A stretch of DNA of 64,000 nt, from assembly GCF_013267355.1 (NCBI RefSeq), contig NZ_CP053985.1, positions 2,046,001 to 2,110,000 of the forward strand, written 5' to 3'. This document shows, piece by piece, positions 23,228 through 33,653 of this stretch (the stretch's first letter is position 1; each line of letters opens with the position of its first letter). Made by a program: the position numbers and the translations under genes. Under the pieces are notes generated by a model. The model had not been told where the DNA came from and searched no databases. It saw only the letters and a program-made list of their open reading frames with translations. Source of the stretch: Achromobacter pestifer (lineage in GTDB: Bacteria > Pseudomonadota > Gammaproteobacteria > Burkholderiales > Burkholderiaceae_B).

Positions 23228-24106
23228 TCAGGCGCCGCCCAGGATGATCTGCTTTTCCTTCGGCACGATCAGAGCCGTCATTTCCTTGCGGTAACGGTTC
23301 AGGTCCTTCACCGTTTCGAAGCTGCGGTCCATCAGCTTGGACAGGATGTGCAGGATGCGGGTGGCGACCTTCTGCTCCCATACGCCGTCAAAGCGGATCT
23401 GCGTGTCCAGCCAGTGCTCCAGCCAGCCCGGTTCCGGCAGACGCGACTGCACCGTGTCGTTGGGGAACAGGTCCTTGTTCACGTGCAGGTTGGTCGGGTG
23501 CAGGGCCTGCTGCGTGCGGCCGGCCGAGGCCATCAGCACGCCGATCTTGGAGAACGCCAGGCGAGCCTGTTCGCTGGTGTCCTGCCCGCGGTCGTGCAGC
23601 GCGCGGCGCATGTACTGCAGGTAGGCGCCGGCGTGGCGGGCCTCGTCCTGGGCCACGGTCTTGTAGATGGCCTTGATGACCGGTTCCGTGTGCCATTCGG
23701 CGGCGCGCCGGTACCAGTGGTTCAAGCGGATCTCACCGCAGAAATGCAGCATCAGGGTTTCGAGTTCGGGTGCGGCATCGAACTCGAAGCGCACGTTGTG
23801 CAGCTCTTCCTCGGTGGGCACCAGATCCGGGCGGAAGCGGCGCAGGTACTCGATCAGCACCAGCGAATGCTTCTGCTCTTCAAAGAACCACACCGACATG
23901 AATGCGCAGAAATCGCTGTCGCCGCGGTTGTCGCGCAGGAACATTTCGGTGGCCGGCAAAGCGGCCCATTCCGTGATGGCGTTCATCTTGATCGTGTGAG
24001 CCTGCTCGTCCGAGAGCTTGCTGCGATCGAAATCACCCCAGGGAATGTCATGCGCCATGTTCCAACGCACGGCTTCCATGGTCTTGAAGAGTTCAGGATA
24101 AAGCAT
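23228..24106 (-). CDS. Ferritin-like diiron protein, acyl-ACP desaturase/RNR-R2-like
   Basis: A 292-residue all-helical protein with two carboxylate-histidine motifs typical of ferritin-like diiron enzymes: FFEEQKHS (about residue 90) and QDEARHAG (about residue 170). This suggests a desaturase, hydroxylase or related oxidase. There is no signal peptide. The ATG at 24106 follows AAGGGCA; an upstream frame to 24193 lacks conservation-like features. It is separated from the ubiB end by about 185 bp with nothing else visible. The actual reaction is unknown. Confidence 0.75.
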   Translation of the reverse strand: MLYPELFKTMEAVRWNMAHDIPWGDFDRSKLSDEQAHTIKMNAITEWAALPATEMFLRDNRGDSDFCAFMSVWFFEEQKHSLVLIEYLRRFRPDLVPTEEELHNVRFEFDAAPELETLMLHFCGEIRLNHWYRRAAEWHTEPVIKAIYKTVAQDEARHAGAYLQYMRRALHDRGQDTSEQARLAFSKIGVLMASAGRTQQALHPTNLHVNKDLFPNDTVQSRLPEPGWLEHWLDTQIRFDGVWEQKVATRILHILSKLMDRSFETVKDLNRYRKEMTALIVPKEKQIILGGA

Positions 24107-24291
24107 GGTCTGCCCTTGTTTTCGTCCCGCTAGTGGGGCTATAGATATAGAAATTAATGAATGAAGCGCCCGCTGCCGGCAAGGGCGCTGCATTCATCCA
24201 CCGCAGCGCTATTTTTCGCCGTGTACCGCGAAGCTATGATGACCGTTTCATGAATGAAACATGACAGATGCCGTCTAGATCATCGCGCCGC

Positions 24292-25845
24292 CTATCGGGT
24301 CAAGGCCCATATCGCGACCCCGATGGCGACGGCCGCCACCCCAACCAGCGCTGCAACCAGCCGGTTGTTCTGTTCCTGAGCCCGCCGCAACTGGATCATC
24401 TCCGCCAGCAAGGCGGGCGCGACGTTGGGACGGCTCAGGTTGTCATGAACCAGCCTGGGCAAGGCGGGCAACATCTGCGACCACTGCGCGGCCTCCTTTT
24501 CCAGGCTCTGCCGCAGGCCCTTGAACCCGACGCGCTGACGCATCCAGCGTTCCAGGTAGGGCTTGGCGGTCTTCCAGAGATCCAGGTTGGGATCGAGCTG
24601 GCGGCCCAATCCCTCGACGTTCAGCAAGGTCTTCTGTAACAGCACCAGCTGCGGCTGGATCTCCACATTGAACCGGCGCGAGGTCTGGAACAGCCTCAGC
24701 AGCACCTGCCCCAACGAGATCTCCGACAACGGCCGGTCAAAATACGGTTCGCATACGGCGCGCACGGCGCCCTCCAGCTCTTCTTCGCGCGTATCGGGCG
24801 GCACCCAGCCCGACTCGATGTGCAACTGCGCCACGCGGCGGTAATCGCGGTGGAAGAAAGCCAGGAAGTTCTGCGCCAGGTAATTCTTGTCGAACTCGGA
24901 CAGCGAACCCACGATGCCGAAATCCAGGGCGATGTAGCTGCCCAGCGTTTCCGGGCGGTCCGACACGTATATATTACCCGGGTGCATGTCGGCATGGAAG
25001 AAACCGTCGGTGAAGACCTGGGTGAAAAAGATTTCCACGCCAGTGCGCGCCAGCGTCGGGATGTCGATGCCCGCCTGGCGCATGCGCTCCACCTGGCCCA
25101 CCGGCATGCCGTACATGCGCTGCATGGTGAACACCGTGGACGCCGTGTACTCCCAGATCACTTCGGGCACGATCAGCATGTCGCCGCGGCCGGACTCGGG
25201 GCCGAAGTTGCGGCGCAGCTGGCTGCAGTTGGACGCTTCGCGCACCAGGTCCAGCTCGTCGTGCAGGTACTTGTCGAATTCGGCCACGACTTCGCGCGGC
25301 TTCAGGCGGCGGCCGTCGGCGCCCAGGCGCTCGATGATGCGCGCCACTACCTTCAGGAGCGACAGGTCTTTCTCGATGATGCTGAGCATGCCCGGGCGCA
25401 GCACCTTGACCGCGACCTCGCGGCCGTCATGCAGCACCGCGAAGTGCACCTGGGCGATCGAGGCCGAGGCCACCGGGTCCACTTCGAACTGCGCGAACAG
25501 CTTCTCGGGCGGCGCACCCAGCGCGGCCTCGATGCAGGCCGCCGCCTGCGCCGAGGGGAACGGCGGCACGCGGTCCTGCAAAAGCGCCAGCTCGTCGGCA
25601 ATGTCGGTGGGAATCAGGTCGCGGCGGGTGGACAGCACCTGCCCGAACTTCACGAAGATGGGGCCCAGCGATTCCAGCGCCAGGCGCAGCCTCAAGCCCC
25701 GCGGCTTGCGCGGACGCGTGCCCAGGCGGATGACGCGCAGGAGGCAGGTGGCCAGCGGATGGTTCAGGCTGGAGAGCACCAGCTCGTCCAGGCCGTAACG
25801 CAGCGAAACCACAATAATGCGAAAGAGGCGCAGCAGGGGAAACAT
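24292..25845 (-). CDS. ubiB: Ubiquinone biosynthesis regulatory kinase/ATPase UbiB
   Basis: A 517-residue atypical kinase of the ABC1/ADCK family. The KxGQ motif is in [16 protein letters not shown], the nucleotide-binding Lys in [10 protein letters not shown], the catalytic loop in [13 protein letters not shown] and the metal Asp in ALDFGIVG. One or two C-terminal transmembrane helices ([20 protein letters not shown]) anchor it in the inner membrane. It supports aerobic ubiquinone synthesis. It starts 3 bp after ubiJ, in one operon with it. Confidence 0.96.
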   Translation of the reverse strand: MFPLLRLFRIIVVSLRYGLDELVLSSLNHPLATCLLRVIRLGTRPRKPRGLRLRLALESLGPIFVKFGQVLSTRRDLIPTDIADELALLQDRVPPFPSAQAAACIEAALGAPPEKLFAQFEVDPVASASIAQVHFAVLHDGREVAVKVLRPGMLSIIEKDLSLLKVVARIIERLGADGRRLKPREVVAEFDKYLHDELDLVREASNCSQLRRNFGPESGRGDMLIVPEVIWEYTASTVFTMQRMYGMPVGQVERMRQAGIDIPTLARTGVEIFFTQVFTDGFFHADMHPGNIYVSDRPETLGSYIALDFGIVGSLSEFDKNYLAQNFLAFFHRDYRRVAQLHIESGWVPPDTREEELEGAVRAVCEPYFDRPLSEISLGQVLLRLFQTSRRFNVEIQPQLVLLQKTLLNVEGLGRQLDPNLDLWKTAKPYLERWMRQRVGFKGLRQSLEKEAAQWSQMLPALPRLVHDNLSRPNVAPALLAEMIQLRRAQEQNNRLVAALVGVAAVAIGVAIWALTR

Positions 25846-25848
25846 GTA

Positions 25849-26487
25849 TCAGGCGCCCCGCTTTGCGCTGGCGGACGCCAGACGGGTTTGCAGCGCCGCG
25901 GCCGAACGGGCCAGCGCGTCGGCGCGGGCGTTCAGTTCAGCCAGATCCAGGCGCCATTGCTCCAGCGCCGGGCGGCTGGCCAGCATGCCGCTTTCCTCGG
26001 ACAGGTATTCCGACACGTTCTCGGCCAGGCGCAGACCGGCCGTGCGCGCGCCGCCGGCCGCGGCGCGGGCGCCGCCCACCAAGCGCAGCGCGGCGATGTC
26101 GCCCACCACCCGCGCCAGCGCGTCCTCCGGATCCCAGCGCAGCTGCTTGGACAGATCAGAAACCACCTGCGCCAGCGCCGCATCGCCCGAGATATGGGTC
26201 GCCTCGGCGAAATCGGGACGCTCGCGGTCCACGCCCAGCCGCGGCAACGGCAGTTTTTCAGGCGCGACCGTCAGGGTCACGTCGGGCACCACGGCCGCAT
26301 CGGCCTGGGCCGCCAGCCCGTCGCTGTCGATGGTGAGGCCCAGGCTGAAGCCGCCCAGCGCGAAACGCACCGTTTTGCCCGCATGCCGGACCAGACGCGC
26401 GCGCGCCCAATCCTCGCGCCGCAACAGGGCGTTGAGCGCGCTTACAGCCAGTCGCGAGGGGGTGGGCAGGAACGGAAAAGGCAGCAT
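25849..26487 (-). CDS. ubiJ: Ubiquinone biosynthesis accessory factor UbiJ (SCP2 domain)
   Basis: A 212-residue protein. The N-terminal SCP2 sterol-carrier domain spans about residues 20-115 (VRFALGGFSLGLTIDSDG, PDVTLTVAPEK), followed by a helical C-terminal region. UbiJ binds the hydrophobic quinone intermediates in the Ubi complex. Its position directly before ubiB fits. The ATG at 26487 is preferred to a TTG at 26499. Confidence 0.9.
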   Translation of the reverse strand: MLPFPFLPTPSRLAVSALNALLRREDWARARLVRHAGKTVRFALGGFSLGLTIDSDGLAAQADAAVVPDVTLTVAPEKLPLPRLGVDRERPDFAEATHISGDAALAQVVSDLSKQLRWDPEDALARVVGDIAALRLVGGARAAAGGARTAGLRLAENVSEYLSEESGMLASRPALEQWRLDLAELNARADALARSAAALQTRLASASAKRGA

Positions 26488-26587
26488 GACGGTCTGCAAC
26501 GGCCCCGATTACCGGGGTTGCCGAAGTTAATGGGTAAATCGGGAGTGTAACGGGTTAGATGAACGGGCGTTTTGCGCAAGCACATGG

Positions 26588-26613
26588 AAAAACCGGCCCT
26601 GGAAGGGCCGGTT
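26588..26613 (-). terminator. Rho-independent terminator after the Tim44-like gene
   Basis: A perfect 10-bp stem, AACCGGCCCT (26591-26600) with AGGGCCGGTT (26604-26613), has a 3-nt loop. On the minus strand it is followed by a short U-run (AAA at 26588-26590 on plus). It separates the Tim44-like gene from ubiJB. Confidence 0.8.
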
Positions 26614-26672
26614 CAAACAGATGCCTTGCGGCATCCGCAACGGAGGCGGGGATCGGCCCCGGCCGGCCAGGT

Positions 26673-27683
26673 TTAGCTGGCCAGATCCACCGGGATCTGC
26701 TGGATGCCTGCCAGCAGCCAGCCGCCATTGGCGGGCTTGAACAGGTTCCAGACTTCCTCGAAGCGGAACGCCTCGGCGCCCGGCGCTTCGCGCAGCATGC
26801 CGGAGAAGCGCACGCTGGCCAGGTGGCCGTCGGACACGGTTTCGATGCCCAGCATTTCAGCGTTCAACAGCACCACTTCGGTCTTGTTGGGCGCGGCGCC
26901 GCGCTCGGCCAGCTGCGGCTTGAGCTCGGTGATCAGGTCGTCGGTCAGGAAGTCGCGCAGGCCATCGGTGCTGCCGCTGTCCCAGACGGCCTGGATGCGC
27001 ACAAACTGCTCCTTGGCCTGTTTCAGGAAGTTGGGCGTGTCGAAATCACCCGGCACGAACCAGTTGTTGTCGTCGCCCGCCTTGGGCATCGCGGCCGGAG
27101 CCGCGGCAGCGGCAGCGGCAACCGGAGCCGCGGCCGGAGCAGCCGGAGCCGGTTGCAGCGATTCACGCCACATCGGCTGCTGTTGCTGGCCCGGGGTGTT
27201 GTTGGCCCCGTTGAACGCGCCCTGCGTGGCAGTGCGCGGACCGGCGCCGCGCAGGCGGCGGATGATGAACATGACGGCGAACACGACCGCGGCGATCAGC
27301 AGCGCGGAGCCGAGGAACTCGGCGAAAGCGCCCGACAGGCCCATGCTGGAGAGCAGTGCGGCGATACCCAGGCCAGCGGCGATGCCGGCGATGGGGCCGA
27401 GCCAGCGCGAAGCGCCGCTCTTGGCGGCTGCGCCCGCGGTCGCGGCGCCGGCCGTGGCCGCGCCGGCGGCTGCCGGGGCGGCGGTGGCGCCCGCCGTGTT
27501 GTTGGCGGCGGCCGGCGGCGTGGTCGCCTGGCGCTGCTGGGTCACGTTGGAGGATTGTCGGCCGACGCTGCTGCCGCCGCCGGCACGGCGGGCTTCGGCG
27601 TCAAACGACGCCGTCACCAGTGCCGCGCCGGAAACGGCGATCAGCGCCGCGGCGACAAACCGCGAAAGACAGAATTTGGACAT
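26673..27683 (-). CDS. Tim44-like domain membrane protein
   Basis: A 336-residue protein. Residues 1-32 are a signal-like segment. An Ala/Thr/Gly-rich low-complexity linker follows (with GAATAGAATAGAAAKS), then a hydrophobic helix pair at about 95-145 (ASRWLGPIAGIAAGLGIAALLSSMG, FLGSALLIAAVVFAVMFII), a second Ala/Pro-rich linker, and a C-terminal Tim44-like domain from about 215 (FLKQAKEQFVRIQAVWDSGSTDGLRDFLTDDL). The bacterial family sits between ubiE and ubiJ in many beta- and gammaproteobacteria. The role is unknown, presumably membrane-associated. Confidence 0.88.
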   Translation of the reverse strand: MSKFCLSRFVAAALIAVSGAALVTASFDAEARRAGGGSSVGRQSSNVTQQRQATTPPAAANNTAGATAAPAAAGAATAGAATAGAAAKSGASRWLGPIAGIAAGLGIAALLSSMGLSGAFAEFLGSALLIAAVVFAVMFIIRRLRGAGPRTATQGAFNGANNTPGQQQQPMWRESLQPAPAAPAAAPVAAAAAAAPAAMPKAGDDNNWFVPGDFDTPNFLKQAKEQFVRIQAVWDSGSTDGLRDFLTDDLITELKPQLAERGAAPNKTEVVLLNAEMLGIETVSDGHLASVRFSGMLREAPGAEAFRFEEVWNLFKPANGGWLLAGIQQIPVDLAS

Positions 27684-27860
27684 AGGTTTGCTCCCTCGTA
27701 CTCGCGCCCCTGCCGCCCCGAGCAGCAGGAAGTCCCACGGACCGCGGGACCTTCGTCGCGACTTTTCTTACATTAATCTGAATACCGTAAGAATAACGGA
27801 CAAGACGCCGCCCCACAAGTTCCCGCAGGGGCGGTGAAATATCCGGATGGCCGGCGCGGA

Positions 27861-28637
27861 TCAGCCCAGCTTCACGCCTTCGTGCAAGGCGGCGATGCCT
27901 GCGGTCAGATTGAAGTACTGCACCCGGTCCAGTCCGGCCGTGCGCAGCATGTCGGCCAGGGTTTCCTGGTCGGGGTGCATGCGGATGGATTCCGCCAGAT
28001 AGCGGTAACTGGCCTCATCCTTGGCGACTTTCTTGCCCAGCCAGGGCAGCACATTGAAGGAATACCAGTCGTAGGCAGGGGCCAGCGGCTTGGCCACGCG
28101 CGAGAATTCCAGCACCAGCAGCTTGCCGCCCGGCTTCAACACCCGGGTCATTTCGGCCAGGGCGCGATCCTTGTGGGTCATGTTGCGCAGGCCGAAAGCC
28201 ACGCTGACGCGGTCGAAATGGCCCGTGGGGAACGGCAGGCGCTCGGCGTCGCACACGGCAGTGGGAACCAGCAGGCCGGCGTCGGTCAGGCGGTCGCGGC
28301 CCACGCGTAGCATGGAGTCGTTGATGTCCGTAAGCCAGACCTCGCCGGTGGGGCCGGCGCGCTTGGCGAAGGCTTTGGCCAGATCGCCCGTACCGCCGGC
28401 GATGTCCAGCACCTTCATGCCGGGACGGATGGCGGCGCGGCCGATGGTGAAGGCCTTCCAGACGCGGTGCAGCCCGGCCGACATGAAATCGTTCATGACG
28501 TCGTAGCGCTGGGCGACCGAATGGAAGACTTCGGCGACTTTGCGGGCCTTTTCGCCTTCCGGCACCGTCTGGAAGCCAAAATGGGTGGGTTGCGAGGCGG
28601 AATCCGCAGAATGTTGCGATTCGGAGGGGTTTTGCAT
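27861..28637 (-). CDS. ubiE: Ubiquinone/menaquinone biosynthesis C-methyltransferase UbiE
   Basis: A 258-residue SAM-dependent methyltransferase. The signature [21 protein letters not shown] is near residue 30, SAM motif I is [17 protein letters not shown], and the second UbiE motif is [17 protein letters not shown]. It methylates the benzoquinol ring (C2) of ubiquinone. It is first of the leftward ubiE-Tim44-ubiJ-ubiB set and divergent from phoB. Confidence 0.96.
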   Translation of the reverse strand: MQNPSESQHSADSASQPTHFGFQTVPEGEKARKVAEVFHSVAQRYDVMNDFMSAGLHRVWKAFTIGRAAIRPGMKVLDIAGGTGDLAKAFAKRAGPTGEVWLTDINDSMLRVGRDRLTDAGLLVPTAVCDAERLPFPTGHFDRVSVAFGLRNMTHKDRALAEMTRVLKPGGKLLVLEFSRVAKPLAPAYDWYSFNVLPWLGKKVAKDEASYRYLAESIRMHPDQETLADMLRTAGLDRVQYFNLTAGIAALHEGVKLG

Positions 28638-28717
28638 GGTGAATTCCCGATATATCGTTCAATGGTAGCCTATCGGGCTCCCTCGCGAGGCCGGCGAAAG
28701 CCAACTATGGCGCCCGG

Positions 28718-28746
28718 CGGTCACATACCTGAAATATTGCGGCCAT
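28718..28746 (+). promoter_or_regulatory. Candidate Pho box upstream of phoB
   Basis: Three 7-bp elements with 4-bp spacers lie on an 11-bp period: CGGTCAC (28718-28724), CTGAAAT (28729-28735) and CGGCCAT (28740-28746). Each matches 5 of 7 bases of the PhoB half-site CTGTCAT. The array ends 52 bp before the phoB ATG, a usual place for phoB autoregulation. The match is moderate. Confidence 0.45.
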
Positions 28747-28798
28747 ACTATCGCAATGTTCGCGCCGCGCCGGCGCTCAGAAGTGTGCCAAATTCGCC

Positions 28799-29497
<699 letters not shown>

Positions 29498-29509
29498 AAC
29501 TCCCGCACG

Positions 29510-30817
29510 ATGATCTGGCTGCGCACTCTTTTCCTGGTCGCCCTGTGGGCGGTTGCCGCATTATTGGTCCAATGGCTCATAGGAGACCCGGCGGGCTGGA
29601 TACTGTTCTCCGCCGCGCTGGCCGCCATGCTGCTCTGGCGCAGCTGGCGCCTGCACCTGGTGTCCCACTGGGCCAACCATCCGGACACCTCGCCCCCCGC
29701 TTCGGTCGGGCCCTGGGACGATATCCTCGCCCCGCTGTACCGCTACACCCGCGCCCGGGCCCGCGAACTGAACGAAACCCAGAACACCATGCAGGGCATG
29801 CTGGCCGCGGCCCAAGCGCTGCCGGACGGCGCGGTGACCCTGAACGAAGATTTCCAGATCGACTGGTGCAACCGCATGGCGCGCCAGCATCTGGGCCTGC
29901 GCCTGCCGGCCGACCGCGGCCATAACCTGCTGAACCTGCTGCGCGCGCCCGAATTCGTGGAATACGCGCATCGCTCGTCCTGGCCCGAACCCATCCTGGT
30001 GCGCCTGGGCCAGCAGGGCCAGGAGCGGCTGATGATGATGCAGCTGACGGCCTACGCCAGCAATCAGCGCCTGCTGATCACGCGCGACGTCACCCAGATC
30101 GAACGCCTGGAAACCACGCGCCGCGACTTCGTCGCCAACGTCTCGCACGAGCTGCGCACGCCGCTGACGGTGCTGGCGGGCTTTCTGGAAACCCTGCGCG
30201 ACATGCCGGCCGACGCCCTGCCCGCGGAACAGCGCGAGCAGTACATCGACATGATGCACGAACAGGCCCAGCGCATGCAGGCCATCGTCGAAGACCTGCT
30301 GACCCTGTCCACACTGGAATCCTCGCCGGGCAGCGACCCGCGCGCGGTGAACATGGGCGCGCTGCTGCAGAAGGCGCGCCAGCAGATCGAGGCCTTGTCC
30401 GGCGGCCGCCATGTGCTGGAATGGCACATCGACGAATCCCTGGACGTGCTGGGCGCCGAAACCGAGCTGACCTCGGCGCTGTCCAACCTGCTGACCAACG
30501 CGGTGCGCTACACGCCGGACGGCGGCACCATCACCGTGCGCTGGGCGCGCGAGGAAGACGGCGGCGCGCGCTACAGCGTGCAGGACACCGGCATCGGCAT
30601 CCCCGCGCGCCACCTGCCCCGCCTGACCGAGCGCTTCTACCGCGTGGACCGCGGCCGCTCGCGCGCGGTGGGCGGCACCGGCCTGGGGCTGGCGATCACC
30701 AAGCACATCGCCATGCGCCACGACGCCGAATTGGTGATCACCAGCGAACCCGGCAAGGGCAGCGTGTTCGCGCTGCGCTTTCCGCCCGACCGAATCGCCA
30801 TCGACAGCCCGGCCTGA
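29510..30817 (+). CDS. phoR: Phosphate regulon sensor histidine kinase PhoR
   Basis: A 435-residue kinase. Two N-terminal transmembrane helices (residues about 3-45) are followed by a linker, a PAS domain (about 95-185), the H-box FVANVSHELRTPLTVL with the phospho-acceptor His near residue 212, and the HATPase domain with NLLTNAVRYTP, DTGIGIP and GGTGLGLAI motifs. The very small periplasmic region is typical of PhoR, which senses through PstSCAB-PhoU. It is co-transcribed with phoB. Confidence 0.93.
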   Translation: MIWLRTLFLVALWAVAALLVQWLIGDPAGWILFSAALAAMLLWRSWRLHLVSHWANHPDTSPPASVGPWDDILAPLYRYTRARARELNETQNTMQGMLAAAQALPDGAVTLNEDFQIDWCNRMARQHLGLRLPADRGHNLLNLLRAPEFVEYAHRSSWPEPILVRLGQQGQERLMMMQLTAYASNQRLLITRDVTQIERLETTRRDFVANVSHELRTPLTVLAGFLETLRDMPADALPAEQREQYIDMMHEQAQRMQAIVEDLLTLSTLESSPGSDPRAVNMGALLQKARQQIEALSGGRHVLEWHIDESLDVLGAETELTSALSNLLTNAVRYTPDGGTITVRWAREEDGGARYSVQDTGIGIPARHLPRLTERFYRVDRGRSRAVGGTGLGLAITKHIAMRHDAELVITSEPGKGSVFALRFPPDRIAIDSPA

Positions 30818-30877
30818 ACCGCCGGCGTTTTACCGTGGACGGGCCCCTGACGCGGCGCTGATGGTAAATTTTCGGCC

Positions 30878-31552
30878 ATGCGCATACTGGTCATCGAAGA
30901 CGAACCCAAACTGGCCGACTACCTCAAGAAGGGCCTGTCGGAACAAAGCCACGTCGTGGACCTGGCGCGCGACGGCGTGGACGGCCTGCATCTGGCGTTG
31001 GAAGGCGTCTACGACCTGATCGTGCTGGACGTGATGCTGCCGGGCGTGGACGGCTTCGGCGTGCTGGCCGCCGTGCGCGAACAGAAGGACACGCCCATCC
31101 TGATGCTGACGGCGCGCGACGCGGTCGAGGACCGCGTGCGCGGCCTGGAGGGCGGCGCCGACGACTATCTGGTCAAGCCCTTCGCCTTTTCGGAGTTGCT
31201 GGCGCGGGTGCAGGCGCTGCTGCGCCGCGGCCGTTCGCAGGAACCCACCCTGCTGCGCCTGGCCGACCTGGAACTGGATCTGGCTCGCCGGCGCGCCCAG
31301 CGCGGCGGCCGCCGCCTGGACCTGACCGCCAAGGAATTCAATCTGCTGGCCCTGCTGCTGCGCCGCCAGGGCCAGGTGCTGTCGCGCACCACCCTGGCCG
31401 AGCAGGTATGGGACATGAACTTCGACAGCGATACCAACGTCATCGACGTGGCGGTCCGGCGGCTGCGCAGCAAACTGGACGACCCGTACGACACCAAATT
31501 GCTGCATACCGTGCGCGGCATGGGCTACGTGCTGGAATCGCGTCCCGCATGA
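30878..31552 (+). CDS. Response regulator, CusR/CopR (heavy-metal) subgroup
   Basis: A 224-residue OmpR-family regulator: receiver with EDEPK, Asp51 (IVLDVMLPG), Thr (MLTARD), Lys (LVKPFAF), and winged helix at about 125-222. The overall sequence ([29 protein letters not shown] and [23 protein letters not shown]) is the CusR/CopR/IrlR type. It overlaps its kinase gene by ATGA. It is likely the factor for the dyad at 32932-32953. The metal is inferred, not shown. Confidence 0.9.
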   Translation: MRILVIEDEPKLADYLKKGLSEQSHVVDLARDGVDGLHLALEGVYDLIVLDVMLPGVDGFGVLAAVREQKDTPILMLTARDAVEDRVRGLEGGADDYLVKPFAFSELLARVQALLRRGRSQEPTLLRLADLELDLARRRAQRGGRRLDLTAKEFNLLALLLRRQGQVLSRTTLAEQVWDMNFDSDTNVIDVAVRRLRSKLDDPYDTKLLHTVRGMGYVLESRPA

Positions 31553-32949
31553 GGCCGCCGCGCATGCGTTCCATGCAGGCGCGGCTGACCTTGCTGCTGG
31601 GCGCCATCGCCCTGCTGGTGTCCAGCCTGGCGGGGGCCACGCTGTTCTGGGCGCTCAAGCGCGAAGTGGAACGCCAGGAAATCACCGAGGTCAGCGGCAA
31701 GCTGGAATTGATCGATCACCTGATCGACATGCAAAACAGCGCCCGCGGCCTGCAGGACCTGGCCGCCACCTTCGACGACATGCGGGCAGGCGAAGGCCAG
31801 CTCGGCATCTGGATCGTGGATGCGCACGGCCATTCCGTGTACGGCGGACCCGCCCCCGAAACGCTGGCCACCGAGGACGGTGGGCAGGTTGTCCTGCAAA
31901 CCGCCGACGGCGGCCGCATGCGCGGCCTGCGGGTCGCCATGAATGACCGCATCCTGCCCGGTGCGCAACTGACCGTGGCGGTCAGCACGCGCACCAGTTC
32001 ACAGTTCCTTTACGCCTACGGCACCGCGCTGGTGCTGATCTGCGCGCTGTGGGTGGGCGCGACGGTGGTGCTGGCGGCCTGGGCCGTGCGCCGCAGCATG
32101 GCGCCTGCCCGCAGGCTGTCCGAACAGGCAGCCAGCATCCAGCCCGACAACCTGGCGCGGCGCCTGCCGCTGGAACACACCGACCGCGAACTGCATGAGC
32201 TGGTCCGTTCCTTCAACCGCACGCTCGAACGCCTGCAGGCCGCCTACCAGCAGATGGAAGGCTTCAACGCCGACGTCGCACACGAGCTGCGCACGCCGCT
32301 GGCCACGCTGATCAACGGCACGCAGGTCATGCTGTCCTCGCCGCGCGATGCGGCCGAACTGCGCGATGCGCTGGAATCCAACCTCGAAGAGCTGGAAGAC
32401 CTGAAAACCCTGGTCAACGACATGCTGTTCCTGGCGCGCGCCGACCGCGGCGAACGGGCTGCCGATCTGGCGCCGGTATCGCTGGCCGCCGAAGCGCGGC
32501 GCGTGGCCGAGTACTACGAAGCCACGCTGGAAGAAAGCGGCGTGCACCTGCGCTGCGTGGGCGACGCCACCGTGGCCGCCAACGCCGGGCTGGTGCGGCG
32601 CGCGCTGGCCAACCTGATCTCCAACGCCATCAAGGCTACGCCCCGCGGCGGTGAAATCGTGCTGACCTGCTCGGCTTCGCCCGCGGGCGCGCGGGTCGAA
32701 GTGCGCAACCCCGGCGCGCCCATCCCGCCGGCCGACCTGCCCCGCATCTTCGACCGCTTCTTCCGTTCCAGCCAGGCGCGCGCGCCGCGCAGCGAAGGCC
32801 ATGGCCTGGGCCTGGCCATCGTGCGCGCCATCGCGCGCATGCATGGCGGCGAGGTCGATGCGGCCTCGGGCGCTCACGGCACCGTGGTCGGTATCACGCT
32901 GCGCGCGCCGGACGGCCATGCCGCCGCGGCCAACATTACAAAACCGTAA
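31549..32949 (+). CDS. Heavy-metal-type sensor histidine kinase (CusS-like)
   Basis: A 466-residue membrane kinase. TM1 is at about residues 10-35, a periplasmic sensor domain of about 120 residues follows, TM2 is at about 160-185, then HAMP ([24 protein letters not shown]), the H-box [17 protein letters not shown] with His245, and the HATPase domain ([39 protein letters not shown]). HAMP and H-box wording are those of CusS/CopS/IrlS kinases. The start overlaps the regulator stop. Its 3' end contains the operator-like dyad. Confidence 0.9.
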   Translation: MRPPRMRSMQARLTLLLGAIALLVSSLAGATLFWALKREVERQEITEVSGKLELIDHLIDMQNSARGLQDLAATFDDMRAGEGQLGIWIVDAHGHSVYGGPAPETLATEDGGQVVLQTADGGRMRGLRVAMNDRILPGAQLTVAVSTRTSSQFLYAYGTALVLICALWVGATVVLAAWAVRRSMAPARRLSEQAASIQPDNLARRLPLEHTDRELHELVRSFNRTLERLQAAYQQMEGFNADVAHELRTPLATLINGTQVMLSSPRDAAELRDALESNLEELEDLKTLVNDMLFLARADRGERAADLAPVSLAAEARRVAEYYEATLEESGVHLRCVGDATVAANAGLVRRALANLISNAIKATPRGGEIVLTCSASPAGARVEVRNPGAPIPPADLPRIFDRFFRSSQARAPRSEGHGLGLAIVRAIARMHGGEVDAASGAHGTVVGITLRAPDGHAAAANITKP

Positions 32950-32953
32950 TGTT
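32932..32953. promoter_or_regulatory. Perfect inverted repeat, candidate CusR/CopR-type operator
   Basis: AACATTAC (32932-32939), six bases, GTAATGTT (32946-32953) form a perfect dyad overlapping the kinase stop codon and 71 bp before the DUF411 gene. The core ATTACANNNNGTAAT resembles metal-response-regulator boxes. It is the only strong dyad here, next to a regulator of that class. Confidence 0.6.
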
Positions 32954-33024
32954 CAGGACAGAATGGGGTCACTCCCGTTCCTCTACAGTACGCTTGCAAC
33001 CACATCGTCCCGCAACGGAGCATC

Positions 33025-33483
33025 ATGAACCTTTCCCGTCTTACGCGCCGCCTGGCCCTTGCCGCAGCCCTGTGCGCGCCCGCTTTCGCCACCGCCCAGA
33101 CACCCGTCAAGGTCGAGGTCTGGAAGACCCCGACCTGCGGCTGCTGTGAAGATTGGGTCAAGCACATGCGCGACAGCGGCTTCGCCGTCACCACCCACGA
33201 CGTCCAGGACACCGGCCCCATCCGCCGCAACGCCGGCATGGCCAACTACGGCTCCTGCCACACCGCCGCAGTCGAAGGCTATGCGATCGAAGGCCACGTG
33301 CCGGCCAGCGACGTGCGCCGCCTGCTGCTCGAAAAGCCGGACGCCGCCGGCCTGGCCGCGCCCGGCATGCCGCTGGGTTCGCCCGGCATGGACGGCCCCG
33401 AGTACGGCGGCCGCAAGACGCCGCACGACGTGGTGCTGGTGGACAAACAAGGCGGCTCCAAGGTCTTCCAGGCCTACCGGTAA
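33025..33483 (+). CDS. DUF411 periplasmic metal-binding protein
   Basis: A 152-residue exported protein. The signal peptide ends near ATAQ25, followed by VKVEVWKTPTCGCCEDWVKH with CGCC at residues 38-41, then GSCHTA, EGHVPASDVRRLL and the DUF411 ending (VVLVDKQGGSKVFQAY). Family members are linked to copper or other thiophilic metals. It lies directly after a metal-type two-component system and a matching operator, so it is probably that system's target and a copper handling protein. Function is inferred. Confidence 0.85.
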   Translation: MNLSRLTRRLALAAALCAPAFATAQTPVKVEVWKTPTCGCCEDWVKHMRDSGFAVTTHDVQDTGPIRRNAGMANYGSCHTAAVEGYAIEGHVPASDVRRLLLEKPDAAGLAAPGMPLGSPGMDGPEYGGRKTPHDVVLVDKQGGSKVFQAYR

Positions 33484-33507
33484 AGCTCAATCCTTGAAGT
33501 CCCATGC

Positions 33508-33535
33508 GGGCATCGCTCCCTTTGGAGCGATGCCC
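33508..33535 (+). terminator. Strong hairpin after the DUF411 gene
   Basis: A perfect 12-bp stem, GGGCATCGCTCC (33508-33519) with GGAGCGATGCCC (33524-33535), has a CTTT loop, 25 nt after the DUF411 stop. There is no proper U-run (GAGTCGTTTG follows), so it may be a terminator of weak type or an mRNA-end stabiliser. Confidence 0.55.
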
Positions 33536-33588
33536 GAGTCGTTTGCGCGTCTGAAACAATTCATCCACACCGCTCCAATGGCTACTCC

Positions 33589-33616
33589 TTGCACTGCAGC
33601 AAAAATGGGCCACAAT
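33589..33616 (+). promoter_or_regulatory. Candidate promoter of serA
   Basis: TTGCAC (33589-33594), a 16-nt spacer and CACAAT (33611-33616) precede the serA ATG by 37 bp. Confidence 0.4.
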
Positions 33617-33653
33617 CAATAAAACGGATTCCTCACCCACCCCTCAGGCTGTC

